A stretch of 64,000 nt of DNA, taken from positions 175,972 through 239,971 of the forward strand of contig NZ_FZOT01000006.1 in NCBI RefSeq assembly GCF_900188095.1, given 5' to 3'. The notes below the pieces were generated by a model that saw only the letters and a list, made by a program, of their open reading frames with translations, ran no database searches and was not told the DNA's origin. Shown in pieces: positions 7,984 through 15,174 of this stretch. Origin of the DNA: Noviherbaspirillum humi. GTDB lineage: Bacteria; Pseudomonadota; Gammaproteobacteria; Burkholderiales; Burkholderiaceae_D. The translations under genes were made by a program, and so were the position numbers. Each line of letters opens with the position of its first letter. Position 1 is the first letter of the stretch.

Positions 7984-8694
7984 CTATCCCGCTTCGGCAA
8001 CGCCGACGCATGCGTCGACAACGCTAGGCGCGGCAGCGCCCTGGAAAATGATGTCTGAATCGCCGACCGGAGCCGGTCTTGTTTGCAGCGCCTCTGGCTG
8101 CCCTGCATCCCGCCCGGGTTGAGCAATTCCGAGCGCGGCGAAAGTCTGCTCATCGAGCTCTATCCAGCAGGCAAACACCGGTTTGCCGTCGATCATCGAC
8201 GGCGGTCCGGCGCGGTGCGAATGCACGCCCATTCGATACAGCAGTCTCTCAACACCGAGCGGCGAAACGGTGATCAGCCGTTTGGCGCCGCGCGCGAAAG
8301 CGGCGCGTACGGCCGCCGCCAGCAAGCCGCGGGTGAGCTTCGCCTGATCCATGCCGCTGCCGCCCGATAGCGGCGCGGCGGCAAAGCGGGACAATTCCCA
8401 TACCTCAGGACTGCGGGGGATCGGCATGCCCCACAGCAGGCCGGGGAACACCTCGCCAAGGAGGTAGGGACGGGTGGTGGGCAGCAAGCGGGCACAGCCG
8501 CTCAACGATCCATCCTTTTCCTGCGCCACGACATAAACCGTGTCCGGTCGATCGAACTGGTCTTCCTCTTCGCCTTCCTTCACCGGCAGCGACCAGCCGA
8601 GCCGTTCGATGAAGATGCGATAGCGGTATGCCGCAAGCGCCTTGTGCATGTCCGCGGAAAGGTCAGCGCTGGTACCAGAAAATGTCATGGTCAT
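7984..8694 (-). CDS. Acyl-homoserine-lactone synthase, LuxI family
   Basis: 236 aa. Makes acyl-homoserine-lactone signals from S-adenosylmethionine and an acyl donor. Conserved LuxI residues are visible: YRYRIFIERLGW (Arg, Phe, Trp), the acidic EEDQFDRPDT, CARLLPT, and WELSRFA with the Glu-Leu-Ser-Arg signature; the following MGVHSHRAG matches the family's late conserved region. Typical members are about 200 aa; here a tail of about 40 residues after LGIAQPGRDAG is extra and Ala/Pro-rich. Divided from the next gene by 53 bp that include a perfect palindrome; a candidate lux box lies further upstream. Likely autoinduced by the LuxR at 9397. Confidence 0.93.
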   Translation of the reverse strand: MTMTFSGTSADLSADMHKALAAYRYRIFIERLGWSLPVKEGEEEDQFDRPDTVYVVAQEKDGSLSGCARLLPTTRPYLLGEVFPGLLWGMPIPRSPEVWELSRFAAAPLSGGSGMDQAKLTRGLLAAAVRAAFARGAKRLITVSPLGVERLLYRMGVHSHRAGPPSMIDGKPVFACWIELDEQTFAALGIAQPGRDAGQPEALQTRPAPVGDSDIIFQGAAAPSVVDACVGVAEAG

Positions 8695-8699
8695 AATCT

Positions 8700-8723
8700 T
8701 GTCAGAGCGTTATTTGTCTGACA
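8700..8723. promoter_or_regulatory. Palindrome TGTCAGA-N10-TCTGACA at the luxI leader
   Basis: A 24-bp inverted repeat with two exact 7-bp arms around a 10-bp spacer, ending 6 bp before the luxI start codon on its coding strand. Its position over the luxI leader suggests either a repressor operator or a small 5'-UTR hairpin that would mask the ribosome-binding region. It is distinct from the lux-box-like site further upstream, but the half-site shares TGTCA with it. Confidence 0.5.
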
Positions 8724-8747
8724 CGATTACACCTGCTCGAAAGGGCC

Positions 8748-9266
8748 TTAGTAACTGCAAAAGTTGACAGTCGGAATTTCAGCGCTGGCCGCAACACCGC
8801 GAGTGCTCCAAGTGCTGCTCCTTACCTCCGACTGCCAGCTGAATATTCCAAGCCAGACACCGAACAGATTGGCAGTGCGCTCCGGCCCCAGGTCGTAGCC
8901 TTGTCGGTCGACCAGCATGACATTGGACCGGACGCCATCCGGCGCGAGCAGCATCTGGCCGGTGGGGCCGTGAATGAACCAGCCCCACGCGATGGAGACC
9001 GGCGGTGAGGTATCGCTGACCCATTCCGAATAGCCTGCAGAAGCGGCAGGGATGGCGAGCCTGTGGAGCTCGTCAAGGAAGTCCGCATCCTCGCTCGAAT
9101 AAAGGTGGATGAACGGAAGCAGATGAAAGTGCGAAAGCGAAAGACGGATATAGCCGTCGAAGGAATGGGAAAGAAGCGGAAAGTCTGCCTGCCTGGTTTG
9201 AGCGCTGCCTTCGATTGACTTATTCAAGATCGGTTTCTCGCAGAGAATGAGTGTGATTCGCTCCAT
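8748..9266 (-). CDS. RsaM/DUF4902-like quorum-sensing modulator
   Basis: 172 aa protein lying between luxI and luxR. The core (FDGYIRLSLSHF, PAASAGYSEWVSDTSPPVSI, WGWFIHGPTGQMLLAPDG, VRSNVMLVDRQGYDLG, RTANLFGVWLG) resembles, from memory, the DUF4902 family that includes RsaM, a regulator encoded between luxI and luxR in several Burkholderia and Pseudomonas species that damps AHL production. No enzyme motif or helix-turn-helix is obvious. The first 35 residues before FDGYIRL look poorly conserved, so the true start could lie further in. Same strand as luxI, 53 bp before it, and divergent from luxR. Repression of the AHL circuit is inference from family and position. Confidence 0.65.
   Translation of the reverse strand: MERITLILCEKPILNKSIEGSAQTRQADFPLLSHSFDGYIRLSLSHFHLLPFIHLYSSEDADFLDELHRLAIPAASAGYSEWVSDTSPPVSIAWGWFIHGPTGQMLLAPDGVRSNVMLVDRQGYDLGPERTANLFGVWLGIFSWQSEVRSSTWSTRGVAASAEIPTVNFCSY
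8754..8771 (-). promoter_or_regulatory. lux-box-like site upstream of luxI (CTG-N10-CAG)
   Basis: On the minus strand it reads ACTGTCAACTTTTGCAGT: a CTG-N10-CAG site with ACTG/CAGT ends, the core pattern of LuxR binding sites. Its centre is about 68 bp before the luxI start, a usual distance for a lux box overlapping the -35 region. It overlaps the last codons of the RsaM-like gene. Confidence 0.55.
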
Positions 9267-9308
9267 CGCGAACCGGCATCAGTCTACGTGCTGTCACTGA
9301 GTTGTGCG

Positions 9309-9326
9309 ACTGTCAATTCTGACACT
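9309..9326. promoter_or_regulatory. Second lux-box-like site between the RsaM-like gene and luxR
   Basis: ACTGTCAATTCTGACACT shares its first eight bases (ACTGTCAA) with the minus-strand lux-box-like site before luxI and has an imperfect CTG-N10-CAC core. It lies about 51 bp (centre) from the RsaM-like start and about 80 bp from the luxR start, in the only divergent promoter region of the locus. Confidence 0.4.
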
Positions 9327-9396
9327 TGAGACATGGGCTTACACCGCATCCCGACGGCACGCAGCCACAGTTTCTCTACCCGTTGCAGGAGCAAGG

Positions 9397-10119
9397 ATGG
9401 ACCCGAACAGCTTCAACAGCTTCACCAGCTTCGAAAATCTGCTTCAGACCGCCTCGGAGGAAGAGCTCTTCGACCGCATCAAATCGATCGCCGCCAGCCT
9501 CGGCTTCGAATACTGCGCCTATGGCATAAAGATGCCCGTGCCGGTATCCCGTCCCCGGCTCGCTCTGTTCAGCAACTATCCGCGCCAGTGGCAGGAATGC
9601 TACGCGCAGCGCAACTACATCAGCGTTGATCCGACGGTGCACCATGGACTGAAGTCCAATTTGCCCATCGTGTGGTCTCCCGAAACGTTCCAGTCAGCGG
9701 AAGAGCTCTGGTCGGAAGCCCGGGCGTATGGCTTGCGTTTCGGGTGGGCGCAGGCATCGCGCGATCCTTCCGGCGCGGTGGGCATGCTGACCTTGGCGCG
9801 CGGCACCGAACAAATCGCTGATGCGGAGCTGATGCACAAGCAAAGCATGATGAGCTGGCTCACCCAAATCGCGCATGCCTCCATGACCCGGGTTCTGATG
9901 CCCAAGCTGGCGCCCGAGACCCAGGTGTCGATTACGCCGCGTGAAAGGGAAGTACTGCGCTGGACGGCGGAGGGCAAGACGGCCTCCGAGATAGCGCAAA
10001 TCATTTCGGTGTCCGAGCGTACCGTCAATTTCCATGTTAACAACGTGGTCCTGAAGCTCGGCGCCTCAAACAAGACCCAAGCAGCCGTAAAGGCCGCTGC
10101 GCTCGGCATGCTCGCTTGA
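9397..10119 (+). CDS. LuxR-family AHL-responsive transcription regulator
   Basis: 240 aa. N-terminal autoinducer-binding domain (residues about 20-160) with the family Trp/Tyr/Asp pattern: RQWQECYAQRNYISVDPTV, IVWSPETF, and FGWAQASRDPSGAVGMLTLARG. The C-terminal LuxR helix-turn-helix includes TPREREVLRWTAEGKTASEI and SERTVNFHVNNVVLKLGA. The start ATG 9397 follows a GCAGGAGCAAGG ribosome-binding site; an upstream in-frame start at 9304 would add 31 unconserved residues and run through the lux-box-like site. Together with the LuxI at 7984-8694 it forms a complete AHL circuit, transcribed divergently from the RsaM-like gene. Confidence 0.93.
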   Translation: MDPNSFNSFTSFENLLQTASEEELFDRIKSIAASLGFEYCAYGIKMPVPVSRPRLALFSNYPRQWQECYAQRNYISVDPTVHHGLKSNLPIVWSPETFQSAEELWSEARAYGLRFGWAQASRDPSGAVGMLTLARGTEQIADAELMHKQSMMSWLTQIAHASMTRVLMPKLAPETQVSITPREREVLRWTAEGKTASEIAQIISVSERTVNFHVNNVVLKLGASNKTQAAVKAAALGMLA

Positions 10120-10368
10120 TTGCGGCAGAGCCGGCAATCTTCAATCCACCGATTCACTTCCCATCCGCGGCAACGCCTCTTGCGGCCGCCATGCTGTTTG
10201 GGCGCGGGGCGCCTGCAGGCCTTCCTCGTGGCTTCCTCACAATCTATTATGGCGTGATGCGCACCGAACGCAGGATTTGTCCCGCTCGCGCGGGGAACGT
10301 TTGGTACGAGCCGTGCTCTGCGATGTAATGGATTCGCATCAAGAAATCATTACGGCGGAGCTTACCCC

Positions 10369-13050
10369 ATGAGCATCAGAAACCTGAAGTTCCTGTTCCA
10401 GCCGCGGTCGGTTGCCATCATCGGCGCGACGGTGCAAGGCCAGCGCATCGGCGAAGTGCTGCAGCACAATCTCAGCCAAAGCGAATTCACGGGCAGCATC
10501 TGGCTGGTCAATCCCAACCACCAACAGCTCGGCGGCCAGCCGATGTACCCGGACGTCCCGGCGCTGCCCCAGGCGCCGGAGCTGGCGTTGATCTGCACGC
10601 CGGCGCATGCCATCCCCGCCATCGTGTCGGACCTCGGCAGGCTGGGAACCCGGGCGGCCATTGTGCTGACGCCGGATGTGGCCAGCGCCAGGATGCCGGA
10701 TGGAAGGCCGGTTCGACAGGCCATGCTGGAAGCCGCCAAGCCGTGGCTGCTGCGGCTGCTTGGCCCGGATTCCGTTGGTCTGCTCATCCCGAGGCTGCAC
10801 CTGAACGCCAGCTACGCGCATGCCGATGCACTGCCGGGCACAATCGCTTTCGTGTCGCAATCGGGCGCCATGGTGACGGCCGTACTGGACTGGGCCAAGT
10901 CGCGCGGCATCGGCTTTTCGAAGTTCGTATCGCTCGGCGAATGCGCCGACATCGACATCGGCGACGTGCTGGATTATCTCGCCACCGACGGCGAGACCCG
11001 CGCCATCCTGCTGTACGCCGAATCGATCGCCGATGCGCGCAAATTCATGTCCGCCGCGCGGGCGGCGGCCCGCAGCAAGCCGACCCTGATCATCAAGGCA
11101 GGCAGGGAAGCGCAATCCGCGCAGGCGGCGGCATCGCATACGGGCGCGCTGGCGGGCGCCGACTACGTATTCGATGCCGCCATTCGCCGCGCCGGCATGC
11201 TGCGCGTGGCGTCGACCGAAGACCTCTTCGACGCGGTGGAAACGCTGGCGCGCGGCAAGCCGGTGCGGGGCGGCCGTCTCGCCATCATCACCAATGGCGG
11301 CGGACCGGGCGTGATGGCGCTCGACAGCCTGCTGGCGGAAAAGGGACAGCTGGCACAACTGTCCAAGGAAACCGTCGCCGGCTTGAAAGCCATGCTGCCT
11401 GCGAACTGGAAGCCGGGCCACAGCATCGACCTGCAACGCGATGCCGACGCGGAACGCTACCTGAAAGCGATCGAAATCGTCCTCGCCGATGGCGGCGTGG
11501 ATGCCGTGCTGGTGATCCATGCTCCGAATGCCATCGTGTCCAACGCCGAGATCGCCCGTGCCGTCGCGCCGGCGGCCCAGCGCGCCGCGCGCCAGGTGCT
11601 GGCCTGTTGGATGGGGCGGGATTCGGTGAGCGAAGCGAGGACCTGTTTTGCCGCCGCCGGCATTCCATCGTTCGACACGCCGGAGAAGGCGGTGCGCGGC
11701 TTCATGCAGATGGTTCAATACCAGCGCAACCAGCGGCTGCTGATGGAAGTGCCGACGATGCCGGAAAAGGCCGGCCGCGAGGACCGCCGGCGCGCCCGGG
11801 CCATGGTGCAGCAGGCGCTGGCGGACGGGCGCAGCATCCTGTCCGAACCCGAGGCCAAGCGGGTGCTGGCCGCCTACGGCATTCCGGTGGTGCAGACGCG
11901 CACTGCCGCCAGTGCCGAGGAAGCCGCTCGCCTGGCGCAGGAAATCGGCTTTCCGGTCGCGCTCAAGATCGTCTCGCCCGATGTCCCGCACAAATCCGAT
12001 GTCGGCGGCGTCGCGCTCGATCTCGCCAGTCCGGCCGCCTTGCTCGAAGCAGCAGGCCAGATGCAGCGGCGGCTGCATGCCATCCGGCCGGAAGCGAGGC
12101 TGAACGGCTGGTCGGTGCAGGCCATGGCCCGCAAGCCGGAGGGCGTGGAGATCATCATCGGCATCAGCACCGATCCGGTATTCGGCCCGGTCGTGCTGTT
12201 CGGCCAGGGCGGCATCGCGGTGGAAGTGACCCACGACCATGCCATCGGCCTGCCGCCGCTCAACACCATCCTGGCGCGCGAAATGATTTCCCGCACCCGC
12301 GTGGCGGCCCTGCTGGCCGGCTACCGCCATCGACGGCCGGCCGATATCGACGCCATCTGCGCCACGCTAATACAGGTGAGCGACATGGTCATCGGCATCC
12401 CGGAGATTGCGGAGATGGACATCAATCCGCTGCTGGTGGATGCGGACGGCCTCGTCGCGCTCGATGCCCGCATCCAGCTGCGCCGGGTCAGCGCCGATGG
12501 CGTCAGCAGGCTGGCCATCCGGCCTTATCCCGTCGAGCTCGAGGAGCATCACCAGTGGCAAGGCGGGGATCTGCTGCTGCGGCCGATCCGACCGGAGGAC
12601 GGCGCGGAACATGTCCGCTTTTTCAATCAGCTGCACCCCGACGACGTCCGCTACCGCATCTTCAGCCGCATGCGCGAGCTGCAGCCGCACCATGTGGCGC
12701 GGCTGACGCAGATCGACTATGACCGGGAGATGGCTTTCATCGCCAGCTGGCAGGGCGCCGGCGGCCGGCCGGAAACGGTCGGCGTGGTGCGGGCGATCTC
12801 CGATCCGGAAAAGGTGAGCGCCGAATTCGCCATCATCGTCCGCTCCGACATGAAGGGCAGGGGATTGGGCAGCCTGCTCATGGCCAAGCTGGTGGCTTAC
12901 TGCCGCGCCATCGGGCTCAAGGAAATCATCGGCGAGACCCTGTCCGACAACAAGGGATTGATCCACCTGGCGCGCCGCTTCGGCTTCAGCACGCGGCCAG
13001 GGGAAGAGGGCGTCACCGCGCTGCGGCTGGTCCTGGCGTCGCCGGCCTGA
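10369..13050 (+). CDS. Pat-type bifunctional acyl-CoA synthetase (ADP-forming-like)/GNAT protein acetyltransferase
   Basis: 893 aa with four modules: CoA-binding Rossmann domain (FQPRSVAIIGATVQGQRIGE, residues about 8-130), succinyl-CoA-synthetase-like flavodoxin domains with VSQSGAMVTAVLDWA and AASHTGALAGADYVFD, an ATP-grasp domain (about 490-700, ALKIVSPDVPHKSDVGGV, EMDINPLLVDADG), and a C-terminal GNAT domain (about 745-890, LLLRPIRPEDG, GRGLGSLLMAKLV). This is the architecture of Salmonella Pat / E. coli PatZ, a lysine acetyltransferase that inactivates acetyl-CoA synthetase and other enzymes. Whether the ligase part is active cannot be read. A GGCGGAGC site precedes the ATG. It has its own promoter region (249-bp gap). 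Confidence 0.88.
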   Translation: MSIRNLKFLFQPRSVAIIGATVQGQRIGEVLQHNLSQSEFTGSIWLVNPNHQQLGGQPMYPDVPALPQAPELALICTPAHAIPAIVSDLGRLGTRAAIVLTPDVASARMPDGRPVRQAMLEAAKPWLLRLLGPDSVGLLIPRLHLNASYAHADALPGTIAFVSQSGAMVTAVLDWAKSRGIGFSKFVSLGECADIDIGDVLDYLATDGETRAILLYAESIADARKFMSAARAAARSKPTLIIKAGREAQSAQAAASHTGALAGADYVFDAAIRRAGMLRVASTEDLFDAVETLARGKPVRGGRLAIITNGGGPGVMALDSLLAEKGQLAQLSKETVAGLKAMLPANWKPGHSIDLQRDADAERYLKAIEIVLADGGVDAVLVIHAPNAIVSNAEIARAVAPAAQRAARQVLACWMGRDSVSEARTCFAAAGIPSFDTPEKAVRGFMQMVQYQRNQRLLMEVPTMPEKAGREDRRRARAMVQQALADGRSILSEPEAKRVLAAYGIPVVQTRTAASAEEAARLAQEIGFPVALKIVSPDVPHKSDVGGVALDLASPAALLEAAGQMQRRLHAIRPEARLNGWSVQAMARKPEGVEIIIGISTDPVFGPVVLFGQGGIAVEVTHDHAIGLPPLNTILAREMISRTRVAALLAGYRHRRPADIDAICATLIQVSDMVIGIPEIAEMDINPLLVDADGLVALDARIQLRRVSADGVSRLAIRPYPVELEEHHQWQGGDLLLRPIRPEDGAEHVRFFNQLHPDDVRYRIFSRMRELQPHHVARLTQIDYDREMAFIASWQGAGGRPETVGVVRAISDPEKVSAEFAIIVRSDMKGRGLGSLLMAKLVAYCRAIGLKEIIGETLSDNKGLIHLARRFGFSTRPGEEGVTALRLVLASPA

Positions 13051-13078
13051 CCTTGCCCGCTTCTGGTACAGTCGCGCC

Positions 13079-13807
13079 ATGGCAAAAATCACCCTTGACC
13101 GCATGCTGCAATCCCAGGGCTTCGGTTCGCGCAAATGGTGCCGCGAGCTGGTGGCGGACGGCGAAGTCAGCATAGGCGGCGAAACCCCGACCGATTACAA
13201 GCAGGCAGTGGAAACCGATGGACTCGTGTTCACCGTCTTCGGCGAAGACTGGACCTATCGCGAGCATGTCTACATCGTGCTCAACAAGCCGGCCGGCTAT
13301 GAATGTTCGCGCAAGCCGAGCAACCATCCCGGCGTGCTGACGCTCCTGCCGGAACAGTTCACCTGGCGCGAGGTGCAGCCGGTGGGCCGGCTCGATCACG
13401 ACACCACAGGACTGCTGCTGCTGTCCGACGATGGCGCCTTCATCCACGCCCAATCCTCGCCGCGCCGTCACGTGCCCAAGCGCTACGTCGCCACCACGCA
13501 TGAACCGGTGACCGATGCGCTGGTGGCCCAGCTGCTCGGCGGCGTCCAGCTGCACGACGAGCCGGCGCCGCTGCATGCCGTTTCCTGCCAGCGGCTGGGC
13601 GAGCATCAAATCGAAATCGTGCTGGAGCAGGGCAAGTACCACCAGGTCAAGCGCATGCTGGCGGCCGCAGGCAACCACTGCGATGCCTTGCGCCGCATCG
13701 CCATCGGCGGATTGACGCTGGATGCGCTGGCGCTGGACGAGGGCGAATGGCTCTATCTGGAAGCGGCAGACCTGACGCTGCTCGCCGGCGGCACGGACAA
13801 GGGATAG
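13079..13807 (+). CDS. rsuA: 16S rRNA pseudouridine(516) synthase
   Basis: 242 aa. Isomerises U516 of 16S rRNA to pseudouridine. Seen: N-terminal S4-like RNA-binding module (LDRMLQSQGFGSRKWCRELV), then the RsuA-family catalytic region VGRLDHDTTGLLLLSDDG, where the Asp in GRLDHDTTG is the nucleophile, then KRYVATT and a C-terminal EGKYHQVKRM-like motif (EQGKYHQVKRMLAAAG). The length fits RsuA rather than the longer RluB/RluF. Starts 28 bp after the Pat gene and may be co-transcribed. Confidence 0.9.
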   Translation: MAKITLDRMLQSQGFGSRKWCRELVADGEVSIGGETPTDYKQAVETDGLVFTVFGEDWTYREHVYIVLNKPAGYECSRKPSNHPGVLTLLPEQFTWREVQPVGRLDHDTTGLLLLSDDGAFIHAQSSPRRHVPKRYVATTHEPVTDALVAQLLGGVQLHDEPAPLHAVSCQRLGEHQIEIVLEQGKYHQVKRMLAAAGNHCDALRRIAIGGLTLDALALDEGEWLYLEAADLTLLAGGTDKG

Positions 13808-13998
13808 CGCGTCCTCACGCCGGTTCGTCTCTCAGCCGACGCTGCTTTCTCCGTGCCAACACCGTTGCACTGGGATGATGCAAAAAATATAAAGCCAGGG
13901 TGAACCTGTTTCTCCACGCCAGTCTAATGGTGTAACTCTGTCATTTCGCCAGAGTAAAGACCCATATTCCCATTCAATATCTGGATACTGGAGGCAGC

Positions 13999-14568
13999 AT
14001 GAAAAAACTCACTCTTGCAGTGCTTCTCTCGATGCTGGGACTCGCCGGCGCCGCGTATGCCCAAACCGGCAGCGCAACCAGCAGCACCGACGCAACCAGC
14101 AGCGGCACGACCTCGGCTGCGCCGAGCACCACCACGACCACCAAGAAGAAGCGGACCAAGCGCATGAAGCATGCGCGCAAGTCCCATGACCCTTCCGGTG
14201 GCCGCGCCGATGCCGCCGCCATGGGCAGCAATCCCGGACCCGGCGGCGCCGGCACGCAGATGGGCTCGCGTCCCGGTTACGACATGAACAGCTCGTCGAG
14301 CGGCGCCGGGACCACCCGCGGCACGGGCGCCGCCGGCAGCTCCGGCAGCATGGGATCGGGCGCCGGCGCGACCGGATCCACCAGCGGCACTTCCGGCATG
14401 GGGAGCTCCAGCGGCACCGGCTCAAGTAGCGGATCTTCCGCCGCAACGGTGGACAAGTCGGGTACGAATAGCGGCATCCCGGGCACTGGCGGCCCGACCG
14501 GCACCACCAGCGGTCCGGCCGGCGTCGGCACCGGCACCAGCACCAACAATGGGGCCGGCTCCCGCTAA
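13999..14568 (+). CDS. Secreted low-complexity Gly/Ser/Thr-rich protein of unknown function
   Basis: 189 aa. A clear Sec signal peptide (MKKLTLAVLLSMLGLAGAAYA, cleavage after AYA) leads a Ser/Thr-rich stretch, then a very basic patch at about residues 49-62 (KKKRTKRMKHARKS), then about 120 residues of Gly, Ser and Thr with almost no hydrophobic residues. No folded domain is recognisable; it is probably disordered in the periplasm or cell surface. The basic patch could bind nucleic acid or acidic polymers (inference). A TGGAGGCAGC ribosome-binding site precedes the ATG, and a strong terminator follows, so it is monocistronic. Confidence 0.75.
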   Translation: MKKLTLAVLLSMLGLAGAAYAQTGSATSSTDATSSGTTSAAPSTTTTTKKKRTKRMKHARKSHDPSGGRADAAAMGSNPGPGGAGTQMGSRPGYDMNSSSSGAGTTRGTGAAGSSGSMGSGAGATGSTSGTSGMGSSSGTGSSSGSSAATVDKSGTNSGIPGTGGPTGTTSGPAGVGTGTSTNNGAGSR

Positions 14569-14622
14569 AAGCCCGAATCGCGCCGCCTCGACGGCGCGTT
14601 GATCATCGGCGTTCTGTTCATC

Positions 14623-14662
14623 GGCATCCGCCGGCTTCCAATCAGCCGGCGGATGCCTTTTC
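14623..14662 (+). terminator. Rho-independent terminator
   Basis: A perfect 14-bp stem (GGCATCCGCCGGCT at 14623-14636, complement at 14644-14657) with a 7-nt loop, followed by TTTTCT. It closes the transcript of the secreted protein at 13999-14568. Confidence 0.85.
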
Positions 14663-14822
14663 TCGCCGTCTCCTTGTGACGCAGCCGGCCTTCGATACGC
14701 CGTACGCAACGAACCTTCCTATACGCAATTTCCCTGCGCTTCATCAAGCGAAGATGCACTGACGGAACCCTGTTTTGCCGGCACAATCAGACAAGAATGA
14801 AAACAAGTTGAACGGAGTATGT

Positions 14823-15041
14823 ATGCAGGAGCTTGATTGCAGGGTAGGGCCATGGCACGCGCATGCTCAAGTGCGGGAAGTCGACCATGGGAAGATGATG
14901 GCCGTGATTTCGGTCACCGGAGAATATGACGTCGCCGAGCAGCGGCATACCGTCGTCTACGATCACGACGACAGCATCGATGCGATCGAAGAGACGCGCG
15001 ATCTGGTCGAGCAGCTGCTTCAATCCAAATACGGCATGTGA
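14823..15041 (+). CDS. Small conserved hypothetical protein (72 aa)
   Basis: Begins at ATG 14823 after an ACGGAG ribosome-binding site; an upstream in-frame start at 14775 would run over that site. The sequence is acidic with a two-part pattern: a beta-like stretch (WHAHAQVREVDHGKMMAVISVTGEY) and a C-terminal helix (DSIDAIEETRDLVEQLLQSKYG). No family is recognised with confidence; it has the look of small soluble proteins conserved in Burkholderiales. Free-standing between a terminator and tamA. Confidence 0.6.
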   Translation: MQELDCRVGPWHAHAQVREVDHGKMMAVISVTGEYDVAEQRHTVVYDHDDSIDAIEETRDLVEQLLQSKYGM

Positions 15042-15174
15042 TGCCTCCACGCGGCGGCCGGCGTTGCCCGCCGGTGCCGCATTTCACGCACACCGTCACT
15101 CCTCATCCGCGCGACACGAACGACTCGCGACGCAGTCGATTTCGCACAACACGATCGCCGTCGGCCATGGTTCA

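Noticed and set aside
10339..12330. Long minus-strand open frame (about 660 codons) opposite the Pat-type gene
   Set aside because: It is antisense to a gene with clear domains; high GC content produces such frames, and its composition (His, Arg, Gln-rich, no domain) is typical of a shadow frame.
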